This document shows, in pieces, positions 15,288 through 23,864 of a DNA stretch of 64,000 bases. The stretch's first letter is position 1. Every line of letters begins with the position of its first letter. A model generated the notes under the pieces. It saw only the letters and a list, made by a program, of their open reading frames with translations. It searched no databases and was not told the origin of the DNA. The position numbers and the translations under genes were made by a program. The stretch comes from Pseudoruegeria sp. SHC-113 (GTDB lineage: Bacteria; Pseudomonadota; Alphaproteobacteria; Rhodobacterales; Rhodobacteraceae). The stretch lies in assembly GCF_025376885.1 (NCBI RefSeq), contig NZ_JAHUBR010000003.1, positions 1-64,000 on the forward strand, given 5' to 3'.

Positions 15288-17893
15288 GCCGGAACTCCTT
15301 CCTTGGACGCGCGCCCTTTCTGGAGCATCGCGATGAGCCCCAGCAGGATCAGCGCCGGGATGAAGATGATTTCCTTGGGCAGTTGCGGTGCCGCCGCCTG
15401 CACGGCGGTCACGCTCACGGGCGTGTCGCCGTAGAAATCATAGCCGCCCAGCTGATCGAAGAAGGGCGTGCCGGGGAAGGGCTCTTCCAGCAGCAGCGCA
15501 TCGCCTTCGGGCAGGACGGTGAGGCCCTGCGCTTCCAGCCGCGCATCGCCGCCCTCTTCAGAACCGACGGTGACGAGCAGCGTCAGATCCTTGATGTCGC
15601 CTGAGACGAAGTCCGGCCCCGTGACGGTGAGGCGCAGGCTGTCGCCCGGCGTCGCGGCTTCCATTGCCTGCGTAAGCTCCACCGGCGGGATCGCCTCGAA
15701 CGGCGGCTGGATGCGGTTCATCACGAAATCCGGGCGGAACAGCACGAAGGCGATCAGCACAAGGGCAACGCTTTCATAGATCCGCGAGCGGGTGAGGAAG
15801 TAGCCCATCGTGCCCGCCGTGAAGACGAGGATCGCAATGGTGGCGATGATGAACACGAGGATCCCCTGCATCCATGTCACGTCGATCAGCAACAGATCGG
15901 TGTTGAAGATGAACATGAACGGCAGGGCCACGGTGCGCAGCGAATAGAAGAAGGCAATGAAGCCTGTCTTGATCGCATCGCCGCCCGAAACGGCCGCCGC
16001 GGCGAAACTCGCCAAGCCTACGGGGGGCGTCACATCCGCCATGATCCCGAAGTAGAACACGAAGAGGTGCACAGCGATCAGCGGCACGATGAGCCCCGAC
16101 TGCGCGCCCAGCTGCACCACGACGCCCGCCATCAGCGAGGAGACGACGATGTAGTTGGCCGTTGTCGGCAGGCCCATGCCCAGAACGAGCGACAGCAGCG
16201 CCACGCAGAAGAGCATCGCCACGAGGTTGCCGCCGGAGATGAACTCCACCAGATCGGCCATCACCTGCCCGATGCCGGTAAGCGTCACCGTGCCGACGAT
16301 CACGCCGGCGGTTGCGGTGGCAAGGCCGATGCCGATCATGTTGCGTGCGCCGTCGATCAGGCCCGCCACGAGATCGGCGAGGCCCTGGGCAAAGTTCTTC
16401 GCCATCTCGCTTTCGCCGCGGAACATCGCCTTCAGCGGGCGCTGGGTGAGCAGGATCACGAAGAGCAGCGCGGTGGCCCAGAAGGCCGAGAGGCCCGGGG
16501 ATTTCTGCTCGATCATCAGGAAGTAGACGAGCACCACGATGGGCAGCAGGAAGTAGAGGCCGGATTTGTATATCTTGGCCAGATCCGGCAGTTCCACCAC
16601 CTCGGCGTTGGGATCGTCGGGCACCAGATCGTCCACCCCGGCGGCGAGCCAGAGCAGCGCGACATAGGCCACGAAGACGAGTGCGGCCATCACCCAGCCC
16701 GCGCCAGAGGGCACCATGGCCACAACGGCTTTCACCGGGTATTGCACGCCGTAGCAGAGCAGGGCGAAACCGGTGAAGAACACGGCCATGCCGCCGATGG
16801 TACGGCCCATGGAGACGACCTTGTTGCCGATCGTCGGCATGTTCCGTTTCACCGCTTCAAGGTGCACGATGTAGACCAGCGCGATGTAGGAGATCACGGC
16901 CGGCAGGAAGGCATGGGTGATCACCTCCACGTAGGAAATGCCCACATATTCCACCATCAGGAAGGCGGCCGCGCCCATCACGGGCGGCATGATTTGCCCG
17001 TTCACGGAGGAAGCCACTTCCACGGAGCCCGCTTGCTCGGAGGAGAAGCCGACGCGTTTCATAAGCGGAATGGTGAAGGTGCCGGTGGTCACGACGTTGG
17101 CGATGGAGGAGCCGGAGATCAGGCCGGTGGCGGCAGAGCCCACCACGGCTGCCTTGGCCGGGCCACCGCGCAGGTGGCCGAGCGCCCCGAAGGCCATCTT
17201 GATGAAGTAGTTCCCCGCGCCCGCCTTATCGAGCATCGCGCCGAAAAGCACGAAGAGGAACACGAATTTGGTGGAGACGCCCAGTGCGATGCCAAACACC
17301 CCTTCCGAGGTGATCCACATGTGGCTCATCGCTTTTTTCAGCGAAGCGCCCTTCCATTGGATCACTTCCGGCACCCATGAGGAGGAGCCGAAGAAGACGT
17401 AAAGCAGGAAGATCGTGGCGATGATCGCCATGGCCGGGCCAAGCGCGCGGCGCGCAGCCTCGAACAGCAGGATCAGGCCGAGCAGCGCGAACCATTTGTC
17501 CACGTCATCGGCAAGCCCGCCGGAGGCGACGATCTTGTCGTAGAAAATGTAGCCATAGAGCGCGGTGAACACGCCGAGGAAGGCGAAGATCCAGTCCTGC
17601 ACCGGGATGTAATCGCGCGGCGAGGATTTGAGCATCGGGTAGGCCAGGAAGGCCAGGAAGATCGAGAAGGCCAGGTGGATCTGGCGCGAGTTGTTGATCA
17701 GATCGCCGGGCAGGATGTAGTTCGCCACGGGCGAGGCGAGGATCACCTGAAACAGCGACCACGTCACGGCGACGATGGCCATCATCGTGCCAACGGCCCC
17801 GGCCGGTGTGCGTGCGCCCGAGTCTGTTGCGGCGACGAGCTCCTGCAGCTCCTCTTCCGAAAGCTGGCGTCCGCGTTGCGGATTGTCAGACAT
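15284..17893 (-). CDS. TRAP transporter fused permease, TAXI type (4TM/12TM)
   Basis: The 869-residue inner-membrane protein fuses the small DctQ-like and large DctM-like subunits, as is normal for TAXI-type TRAP systems. It has a soluble N terminus, many membrane helices, the conserved PPVMGAAAFLMVEY and GLPTTANYIV motifs of the DctM core, and a C-terminal extension of about 120 residues before a last helix. It couples ion flow to uptake of the ligand delivered by the adjacent binding protein. The ATG at 17893 is preceded by AAGGGA; an upstream frame start at 17932 is less likely. A terminator-like hairpin separates it from the binding-protein gene. Confidence 0.94.
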   Translation of the reverse strand: MSDNPQRGRQLSEEELQELVAATDSGARTPAGAVGTMMAIVAVTWSLFQVILASPVANYILPGDLINNSRQIHLAFSIFLAFLAYPMLKSSPRDYIPVQDWIFAFLGVFTALYGYIFYDKIVASGGLADDVDKWFALLGLILLFEAARRALGPAMAIIATIFLLYVFFGSSSWVPEVIQWKGASLKKAMSHMWITSEGVFGIALGVSTKFVFLFVLFGAMLDKAGAGNYFIKMAFGALGHLRGGPAKAAVVGSAATGLISGSSIANVVTTGTFTIPLMKRVGFSSEQAGSVEVASSVNGQIMPPVMGAAAFLMVEYVGISYVEVITHAFLPAVISYIALVYIVHLEAVKRNMPTIGNKVVSMGRTIGGMAVFFTGFALLCYGVQYPVKAVVAMVPSGAGWVMAALVFVAYVALLWLAAGVDDLVPDDPNAEVVELPDLAKIYKSGLYFLLPIVVLVYFLMIEQKSPGLSAFWATALLFVILLTQRPLKAMFRGESEMAKNFAQGLADLVAGLIDGARNMIGIGLATATAGVIVGTVTLTGIGQVMADLVEFISGGNLVAMLFCVALLSLVLGMGLPTTANYIVVSSLMAGVVVQLGAQSGLIVPLIAVHLFVFYFGIMADVTPPVGLASFAAAAVSGGDAIKTGFIAFFYSLRTVALPFMFIFNTDLLLIDVTWMQGILVFIIATIAILVFTAGTMGYFLTRSRIYESVALVLIAFVLFRPDFVMNRIQPPFEAIPPVELTQAMEAATPGDSLRLTVTGPDFVSGDIKDLTLLVTVGSEEGGDARLEAQGLTVLPEGDALLLEEPFPGTPFFDQLGGYDFYGDTPVSVTAVQAAAPQLPKEIIFIPALILLGLIAMLQKGRASKEGVPA

Positions 17894-17981
17894 GTCCCTT
17901 AGCTCCCTGATCCATGGGGCCCGGCGCTTCATGGTCCGTGCGGCCCCATTGCACCGTTAATGGCGGTGCTTGTTGTCCCTG

Positions 17982-18015
17982 AAAAATTGGGCGGAGCAGG
18001 TGCCCCGCTCCGCCC
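17982..18015 (-). terminator. Intercistronic terminator or attenuator between binding protein and TRAP permease
   Basis: GGGCGGAGC (17989-17997) pairs with GCTCCGCCC (18007-18015) as a nine-pair perfect stem. On the minus strand the stem is followed by AATTTTT. Partial termination here would give more binding protein than permease, a common arrangement in binding-protein-dependent transporters. Confidence 0.8.
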
Positions 18016-18030
18016 GTCAGTTGGCGTGGA

Positions 18031-18999
18031 TTACTCGATCCAGCCTTTTTCTTTGTAGTATTTCTCGGCGCCCGGGTGCAGCGGGGCAGAGAGACCAGCC
18101 GTCGCCATTTCCTGGGGCTCGAGGTTTGCAAAGGCCGGGTGCAGCTTTTTGAAGTCTTCGAAGTTTTCGAAGACGGAAGACACGACGGCGTAAACGGCCT
18201 CGTCCGACACGGCGGTGGAGGTCACGAAGGTCGCGCCGACACCGAAGGTGTGGGTGTCATCCGGGTTGCCGCGGTAGACGCCGCCCACGATGGTGGCGTG
18301 ACGGTAGTAGGAGTTGGCATCCACCAGTGCTTTGATCTCGTCGCCTTCCACGTTCACCAGCACCGAGTCACAGGCGGTGGTGGCTTCCTGGATGGAGCCG
18401 GAGGGGTGGCCCACGGTGTAGACCATCGCGTCGATCTGGTTGTCGCAGAGGGCGGCGGACTGTTCGGCAGCCTTCAGCTCGGTGGCGAGGGCGAAGGTGG
18501 AGTTATCCCAACCCATTTTCTCCATCACCACTTCCATCGTGCCGCGCTGGCCGGAGCCCGGGTTGCCGATGTTCACGCGCTTGCCGACAAGATCCTTGAA
18601 ATTCTTGATGCCGGAGTCAGCACGGGCCACCACGGTGAAGGGCTCGGGGTGCACGGAGAAGACGGCGCGCAGATCCTTGAACGGGCCCTGCTCGGAGAAC
18701 TTCGAGGTGCCGTTGTAGGCGTGGTACTGCCAGTCGGACTGGGCAACGCCGAACTCAAGCTCGCCTTCGCGGATGGTGTTGATGTTGTAGACGGAGCCAC
18801 CGGTGGATTCCACGGAGCAGCGGATGCCGTGCTCCTTGCGGCCCTTGTTGACGAGGCGGCAGATCGCGCCGCCCGTAGGGTAGTACACGCCGGTCACGCC
18901 GCCGGTACCGATGGTGATGAACTCCTCGGCGTAAGCGGCCGGGGCAGCCATCACGCAGACGGCTGCCGCCGCTGCAGTGAGTTTCAGTTTCGCAAACAT
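18031..18999 (-). CDS. TAXI family TRAP transporter substrate-binding protein
   Basis: The 322-residue periplasmic protein has a signal peptide ([15 protein letters not shown], cut near AYA-EEF) and the TAXI domain, with the opening strand [31 protein letters not shown] and [15 protein letters not shown] proteins deliver small organic solutes, glutamate among the best known, to fused TRAP permeases. The gene lies 32 bases downstream of the rpiR-type regulator and upstream of the permease. The ligand is unknown; the neighbouring aminotransferase and beta-keto acid cleavage enzyme suggest an amino compound. Confidence 0.94.
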   Translation of the reverse strand: MFAKLKLTAAAAAVCVMAAPAAYAEEFITIGTGGVTGVYYPTGGAICRLVNKGRKEHGIRCSVESTGGSVYNINTIREGELEFGVAQSDWQYHAYNGTSKFSEQGPFKDLRAVFSVHPEPFTVVARADSGIKNFKDLVGKRVNIGNPGSGQRGTMEVVMEKMGWDNSTFALATELKAAEQSAALCDNQIDAMVYTVGHPSGSIQEATTACDSVLVNVEGDEIKALVDANSYYRHATIVGGVYRGNPDDTHTFGVGATFVTSTAVSDEAVYAVVSSVFENFEDFKKLHPAFANLEPQEMATAGLSAPLHPGAEKYYKEKGWIE

Positions 19000-19031
19000 C
19001 GTTACACTCCCTTGGTTTGATGTCTCAATTG

Positions 19032-19916
19032 TTACTCTTCATCATCGCCGCTCCAGAAGTCTTCCAGACGGCGATTGCCGGATTCCACCGTGTTGATCCG
19101 CAGCTCGGCATCTTTGCCGGAGCGTTCCACCAGCATACCGATCATCGTTTCAAGCAGAACGAGGGTGGCGGCATAGGAGGAGAAAAACTGCGGGCTGTCA
19201 GTGGGAATAATGAAGGTGTTCGACGCATATTTGACGGCGGGGCAAGTATGCGTGTCGGTGATGACAATCACATAGGCCCCTTTCTCGCGCGCCATCTCCG
19301 CCGTGAGGATCGAGCGCCGCGCGAAGGGCGGCTTCGTCAGGATGATCACGGCGTCCTGTTCGGAGAGATGGGTGAGCGTGGTGCTGACAGAGGCCCCCAT
19401 GCGCCCGGCCATGCTCCATTTCGGAGTCACGAAATTGGCCATGTAGGAGAGGTATTCGATGATCCCGGTGGAGCCGTAGGCCCCGTACACCACCACGTTG
19501 CGCGCCTTGTGCAGCGCTTCAACCGCGGTATCGAGGCGCTGGGCGTCGATCAGCTTGGGCAGGGCGGCGATATTGGCGATGCAGGCGGCGGCCTGTCGCT
19601 CAAGGAAAGGCGGTTGCTTGCCGGTGCCCGCATCGGCCACGATCCGGCCGGCTTTCTCGGAAAAGCTGATGGAGGAGCGCCCGATGGCCGACCGCGACAG
19701 CTCCCGCATGGCCTCATAGGTGTCAAAACCCAGCGCTCGTGCCAGCCGCGAGAATGTGGCAGGCGAAACACCGGACGACAGCGAGATCGAGCGCAGCGAG
19801 CGGGTGGAGACATCGATCGGGTTCGCAGCCACGTAATCCGCTGCCGTGCGCAGCTTGGCGCTCAGCCCGCTGTACTCGGCCGCAATGGCTTCCTCGATCG
19901 AAATCCGGCTGTTCAT
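19032..19916 (-). CDS. MurR/RpiR family transcriptional regulator
   Basis: The 294-residue protein has an N-terminal helix-turn-helix domain (about 1-80, with [20 protein letters not shown]) and a C-terminal SIS domain (about 125-260, with [16 protein letters not shown] and [10 protein letters not shown]) that would sense a small ligand. It is divergent from the aminotransferase gene and upstream of the TAXI-TRAP genes on the same strand, so it probably controls both sides. The start ATG follows a GGGGGG tract; a TTG directly before it is an alternative. SIS domains usually bind sugar phosphates, so its effector here is an open question. Confidence 0.93.
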   Translation of the reverse strand: MNSRISIEEAIAAEYSGLSAKLRTAADYVAANPIDVSTRSLRSISLSSGVSPATFSRLARALGFDTYEAMRELSRSAIGRSSISFSEKAGRIVADAGTGKQPPFLERQAAACIANIAALPKLIDAQRLDTAVEALHKARNVVVYGAYGSTGIIEYLSYMANFVTPKWSMAGRMGASVSTTLTHLSEQDAVIILTKPPFARRSILTAEMAREKGAYVIVITDTHTCPAVKYASNTFIIPTDSPQFFSSYAATLVLLETMIGMLVERSGKDAELRINTVESGNRRLEDFWSGDDEE

Positions 19917-19932
19917 CAAGCCCCCCTGAAAT

Positions 19933-19949
19933 TGAAACTGAACGTTTCA
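19933..19949. promoter_or_regulatory. Operator-like inverted repeat, site 1
   Basis: TGAAACTGAACGTTTCA has TGAAAC and GTTTCA arms around five bases, and further TGAAA half-sites lie next to it. It overlaps the place where a -10 box would fall for a minus-strand promoter whose TTGACA (-35) is at 19964-19969. It shares its arms with site 2, so it is a likely binding site for the adjacent RpiR-type regulator. Confidence 0.65.
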
Positions 19950-19973
19950 GGTGTTTTATGGATTGTCAACAAC

Positions 19974-19989
19974 TGAAACATATGTTTCA
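19974..19989. promoter_or_regulatory. Operator-like perfect palindrome, site 2
   Basis: TGAAACATATGTTTCA is a perfect 16-base palindrome in the divergent space between the rpiR-type gene and the aminotransferase gene. It has the same TGAAAC/GTTTCA arms as site 1, 41 bases away centre to centre, about four helical turns. It is a strong candidate operator for the divergent pair. Confidence 0.7.
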
Positions 19990-20057
19990 CCATGGTCCCG
20001 CGGATCCCCCTGCCGTCGCGTAAGTTATCAGGGGTTTTCTGGGAGTAGGATCCTGAT

Positions 20058-21377
20058 ATGTCCCATGTTTTCGGACGCAGCTGCAAAGCCACCCTGCCGA
20101 TGGTGTCCCATGGCGATGGCGTCTATCTGATCGATGATTCGGGGAAACGCTACTTCGACGGCTCCGGCGGCGCGGCTGTCTCCTGCCTAGGCCATTCGGA
20201 CCCGGACGTGACGGCAGCGATCAAGGCGCAGCTGGATCAGGTGGCCTTTGCGCACACCGGTTTCTTTACCTCGCAACCCGCCGAAGCACTGGCCGACAAG
20301 CTCGTCGAGCACGCGCCGGAAGGCATTGAGCATGTCTATCTTGTTTCCGGCGGTTCCGAGGCGATGGAAGCGGCGCTGAAGCTGGCACGGCAGTATTACC
20401 TCGAGATTGGCCAGCCCGGGCGCGTGAACATCATCGCCCGGCGGCAGAGCTACCACGGCAACACGCTCGGCGCGCTTGCAACAGGCGGCAACATGTGGCG
20501 GCGGGAGCCCTTCGCGCCGCTGATGATCAACACCACCCATATCTCGCCCTGCTATGAATACCGGGGCCGGGACGAGGGCGAGAGCGCTTTTGACTACGGC
20601 CAGCGCGTGGCCAACGAGCTTGAGGACGAGATCCAGCGGCTGGGGCCGGACACCGTGATGGCCTTCGTGGCCGAGCCCGTGGTGGGCGCCACGGCGGGTG
20701 CGGTGCCGCCGGTGGAGGGCTATTTCAAACGCGTGCGCGAGATCTGCGATGCCCATGGTGTGCTGCTGATCCTTGATGAGGTCATGTGCGGCATGGGGCG
20801 CACCGGCAGCCTTTTTGCTTGCGAACAGGAAGGCGTGCGCCCGGATATTCTTGCCATCGCCAAGGGACTTGGGGCGGGCTATCAGCCCATCGGCGCGATG
20901 CTCTGCTCCGATACGATTTTCGCCGCGATCCGTGATGGCTCGGGCTTCTTCCAGCATGGTCACACTTACATGGCGCATCCCACTGCCAGCGCCGCCGCCC
21001 TTGCCGTGGTGACGAAGCTCACCGACGGCGGGCTCGTGGCGCAATGCGCCGAACGCGGCGCGGAACTGAAAGCCGCGCTTGAGGCGCGTTTTGGCCAGCA
21101 CCCCCACGTGGGCGACATTCGCGGACGCGGGCTGTTTCTTGGCATCGAACTGGTGGAGGACCGCGCCATGAAAGCGCCGTTTGACCCCAAGCTGGGGCTG
21201 AACAAGAAGCTCAAGGCCGCCGCTTTCGAGGCGGGCCTCATCTGCTACCCGATGGGCGGCACGATCGACGGGCAAACAGGCGATCACATCCTGCTTGCGC
21301 CGCCCTTCATCATGGGCCCGGAGCATGTGGATGAGATCGTCGACAAGCTCGATACGGCTCTGAAAGCGGTGCTCTGA
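20058..21377 (+). CDS. Class III PLP-dependent aminotransferase
   Basis: The 439-residue enzyme is a fold-type I class III aminotransferase. It has the PLP phosphate segment SGGSEAMEAALKLAR, the LILDEVMCGMGRTG motif carrying the PLP-binding Asp, and Lys269 in AIAKGLGAGYQPIG for the Schiff base. Members transfer amino groups from omega-amino acids, diamines or similar compounds to pyruvate or 2-oxoglutarate. The gene heads a two-gene operon with a BKACE enzyme four bases downstream and diverges from the rpiR-type regulator. The substrate is unknown; context points to a compound whose deaminated form is, or becomes, a beta-keto acid. Confidence 0.93.
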   Translation: MSHVFGRSCKATLPMVSHGDGVYLIDDSGKRYFDGSGGAAVSCLGHSDPDVTAAIKAQLDQVAFAHTGFFTSQPAEALADKLVEHAPEGIEHVYLVSGGSEAMEAALKLARQYYLEIGQPGRVNIIARRQSYHGNTLGALATGGNMWRREPFAPLMINTTHISPCYEYRGRDEGESAFDYGQRVANELEDEIQRLGPDTVMAFVAEPVVGATAGAVPPVEGYFKRVREICDAHGVLLILDEVMCGMGRTGSLFACEQEGVRPDILAIAKGLGAGYQPIGAMLCSDTIFAAIRDGSGFFQHGHTYMAHPTASAAALAVVTKLTDGGLVAQCAERGAELKAALEARFGQHPHVGDIRGRGLFLGIELVEDRAMKAPFDPKLGLNKKLKAAAFEAGLICYPMGGTIDGQTGDHILLAPPFIMGPEHVDEIVDKLDTALKAVL

Positions 21378-21381
21378 TCCC

Positions 21382-22143
21382 ATGCTCCCCCACTTGATGG
21401 TCGCGCCCAACGGGGCGCGGCGCGGCAAGGCCGATCATCCGGCCCTGCCGATCACCCTTGATGAAATCCTCACCGAGGCCCGCGCCTGCCGCGAGGCCGG
21501 GGCGGACGGGCTGCACCTGCACCTGCGCGACGCACAAGGCGGCCATTTGCTCGATGCCGGGGCCTACCGCGAGGCACTCACGGCATTTGACGCGGCGCTG
21601 CCGGGCTTTGCCGTGCAGATCACGACAGAGGCCGCTGGCCGTTACGCGCCCGATCACCAGCGCCGCGTGGCGCTTGAGAGCGGTGCGCGCTCGGTTTCGG
21701 TTTCCATCGCCGAGATGACAGCCGGAGAGGCGGCCCAGACTGCGCCGGAGTTCTATGCCGCCTGCGATGCGGCCGGGATCACTGTGCAGCATATCCTCTA
21801 TGATGCGGGCGAGTTGGACGGTCTGGCCGGGGTGCTGGGCGAGGCGCGCTTTCGCGATCCCGCGCTCCAGCTGATCTGCGTGCTGGGCCGCTATACCGGA
21901 GCCGCTGGCAGCGATCCGGCGGGTATAGCGCAGTTCACAGAGGCTTTCGCGCGCCATGGTATCCAGCCGGATTGGGCGCTCTGTGCCTTTGGGCCGCAGG
22001 AAACGGCCTGCCTGCGCGCCGCCCGTGCGGCGGGCGGGAAGTGCCGCGTTGGTTTTGAAAACTCGCTTTGGAATGCCGATGGCAGCCTTGCCGGAAGCAA
22101 TGCCGAACGGGTGCGGGAGGTCCGGGCCCGCGCTTTCGCTTGA
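21382..22143 (+). CDS. BKACE family beta-keto acid cleavage enzyme (DUF849)
   Basis: The 253-residue protein is of the 3-keto-5-aminohexanoate cleavage enzyme family, a zinc-dependent TIM barrel. His45 and His47 in GLHLHLRDA and Glu226 in VGFENSLW are the expected metal ligands. Family members condense a beta-keto acid with acetyl-CoA and release acetoacetate and a new CoA ester. At 253 residues it is on the short side for the family, which is usually about 270-310. The start ATG lies four bases after the aminotransferase stop, so the two are coupled. The natural substrate of this branch cannot be read from the sequence. Confidence 0.9.
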   Translation: MLPHLMVAPNGARRGKADHPALPITLDEILTEARACREAGADGLHLHLRDAQGGHLLDAGAYREALTAFDAALPGFAVQITTEAAGRYAPDHQRRVALESGARSVSVSIAEMTAGEAAQTAPEFYAACDAAGITVQHILYDAGELDGLAGVLGEARFRDPALQLICVLGRYTGAAGSDPAGIAQFTEAFARHGIQPDWALCAFGPQETACLRAARAAGGKCRVGFENSLWNADGSLAGSNAERVREVRARAFA

Positions 22144-22182
22144 TTTTCGCTTTCGCGCCTAAATTTTCGTTTACGCGCGAAA
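22143..22182 (+). promoter_or_regulatory. GlpR-like operator region upstream of glpD
   Basis: ATTTTCGCTTTCGCGC (from 22143) and ATTTTCGTTTACGCGC (from 22163) are direct repeats exactly 20 bases apart. The second copy contains AATTTTCGTT, which fits the E. coli GlpR half-site pattern WATKYTCGWW as I remember it. TTTCG and CGAAA arms also form an inverted pair. A DeoR-type GlpR repressor is the expected binder, but no glpR gene is in this window. Confidence 0.5.
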
Positions 22183-22233
22183 CCGCGCATTGTATAGCTG
22201 CGCGCATCTTCCTTTTCGGCGGGAGCGCGGAGC

Positions 22234-23805
22234 ATGAGCGAGACGACGGACCTCTTCATCATCGGCGGCGGCATCAACGGCTGCGGCATCGCACGGGACG
22301 CGGCGGGCCGGGGGCTTTCGGTGCGCCTTGTCGAGATGAACGATCTGGCCTCGGCCACCTCCTCGGCCTCCACCAAACTGTTCCACGGGGGCCTGCGCTA
22401 CCTTGAGTTCTTCGAGTTCCGCCTCGTGCGCGAAGCGCTGATCGAGCGCGAGGTGCTGCTCTCGGCCATGCCGCACATCAGCTGGCCGATGCGCTTCGTG
22501 CTGCCCTATTCCTCGGCCATGCGCTTTGAGAGCGACACCCCCACGTCGAAGCTTCTCTCCACCGTCATGCCGTGGATGAAAGGCCGCCGCCCCGCTTGGC
22601 TGATCCGGCTGGGGCTCGCGATGTATGACACGATGGGCGGGCGCAAGATCCTGCCCGCCACGCGTAAGGTGGATCTCAAGGACACGCCCGTCGGCGCGCC
22701 GTTGCAGCCGAAATTCTCCACGGCGTGGGAATACTCCGATTGCTGGGTGCAGGACGCCCGCCTCGTGATCCTGAACGCCCGCGACGCCGAGGCGCGCGGA
22801 GCCGAGATCCTACCGCGCACCAAGATGCTTTCGGCGGAACGGGAAGGCGATCTCTGGAAGATCCGCACCCAGAACACCGAGACGGGGGCAGAGGCCGAAT
22901 ACACCGCGCGCGCCATCGTGAACGCGGGCGGGCCGTGGGTCGAGGACGTGATGACTGGCAAGCTGCGCCGCAACACCGGCGAAAGCATCCGGCTGGTGCG
23001 CGGCTCCCACATCGTGGTGCCCAAGCTTTACGATCACGATCGCTGCTATTTCTTCCAAGGCGAGGACGGGCGGATCATTTTCGCCATTCCTTACGAGGAA
23101 GATTTCACCCTGATTGGCACCACTGACGCCGATCACAAGGATCTGGGCGCGAAGCCCGTTTGCACGCCGGAGGAGCAGGCCTATCTCTGCGCCTTCGCGT
23201 CCAAGTATTTCAAGCAGCCGATCACCACCGACCAGATCGTCTGGACCTATTCCGGCGTGCGTCCGCTCTATGATGACGGCGCAAGTTCGGCCACGGCGGC
23301 AACGCGGGAATATGTGCTGTCGCTGGACGAAGCCCCCGGCGCGCCGCTTCTGAACGTGTTCGGCGGCAAGATCACCACCTACCGCAAGCTCGCCGAGGCC
23401 GCGATGGCCAAGCTCGCGCCGCGCCTTGGCAACGAGAAAGGCATCTGGACAGCCGGTGTGCCGCTGCCCGGCGGCGATTTCGCCTACGCGGATCTGGGTA
23501 AGCTGCACAGCGATCTGGCCAGCGAATACCCTTTCCTCACCCCGGCATGGCTGCGCCGGATGGTGAAAGCTTACGGCACCGAGACCCGCGCGATCCTTGG
23601 CAAGGCCGAGGCCGTGGCCGACCTGGGCCAGTATTTCGGCGCCTCGCTCACCGAGGCCGAACTGCGGTGGCTGGTGGAGAAGGAATATGCCCGCACCGCC
23701 GAGGATGTGCTCTGGCGGCGCGGCAAGCTGGGCCTGCGGCTCTCGGCGGAGGAAACCGCCGCCGTTGAGGACTGGATGGAAGAGAACGCAACCAGCAAGG
23801 CTTGA
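22234..23805 (+). CDS. glpD: Glycerol-3-phosphate dehydrogenase, FAD-dependent
   Basis: The 523-residue membrane-associated flavoenzyme oxidises sn-glycerol 3-phosphate to dihydroxyacetone phosphate and feeds electrons to the quinone pool. It has the FAD dinucleotide fold LFIIGGGINGCGIARDA at the N terminus, STKLFHGGLRYLE, and the C-terminal GlpD segment with GKITTYRKLAE. Length is normal. Only 59 bases separate it from glpK, so the two form an operon for glycerol use. The operator-like repeats upstream would place both under GlpR-type control. Confidence 0.96.
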   Translation: MSETTDLFIIGGGINGCGIARDAAGRGLSVRLVEMNDLASATSSASTKLFHGGLRYLEFFEFRLVREALIEREVLLSAMPHISWPMRFVLPYSSAMRFESDTPTSKLLSTVMPWMKGRRPAWLIRLGLAMYDTMGGRKILPATRKVDLKDTPVGAPLQPKFSTAWEYSDCWVQDARLVILNARDAEARGAEILPRTKMLSAEREGDLWKIRTQNTETGAEAEYTARAIVNAGGPWVEDVMTGKLRRNTGESIRLVRGSHIVVPKLYDHDRCYFFQGEDGRIIFAIPYEEDFTLIGTTDADHKDLGAKPVCTPEEQAYLCAFASKYFKQPITTDQIVWTYSGVRPLYDDGASSATAATREYVLSLDEAPGAPLLNVFGGKITTYRKLAEAAMAKLAPRLGNEKGIWTAGVPLPGGDFAYADLGKLHSDLASEYPFLTPAWLRRMVKAYGTETRAILGKAEAVADLGQYFGASLTEAELRWLVEKEYARTAEDVLWRRGKLGLRLSAEETAAVEDWMEENATSKA

Positions 23806-23864
23806 TCACCCAAGGCGCAGGGCCGAAGGTGTGACAACACGACAAGATATCGGGGGGAGGCTCC

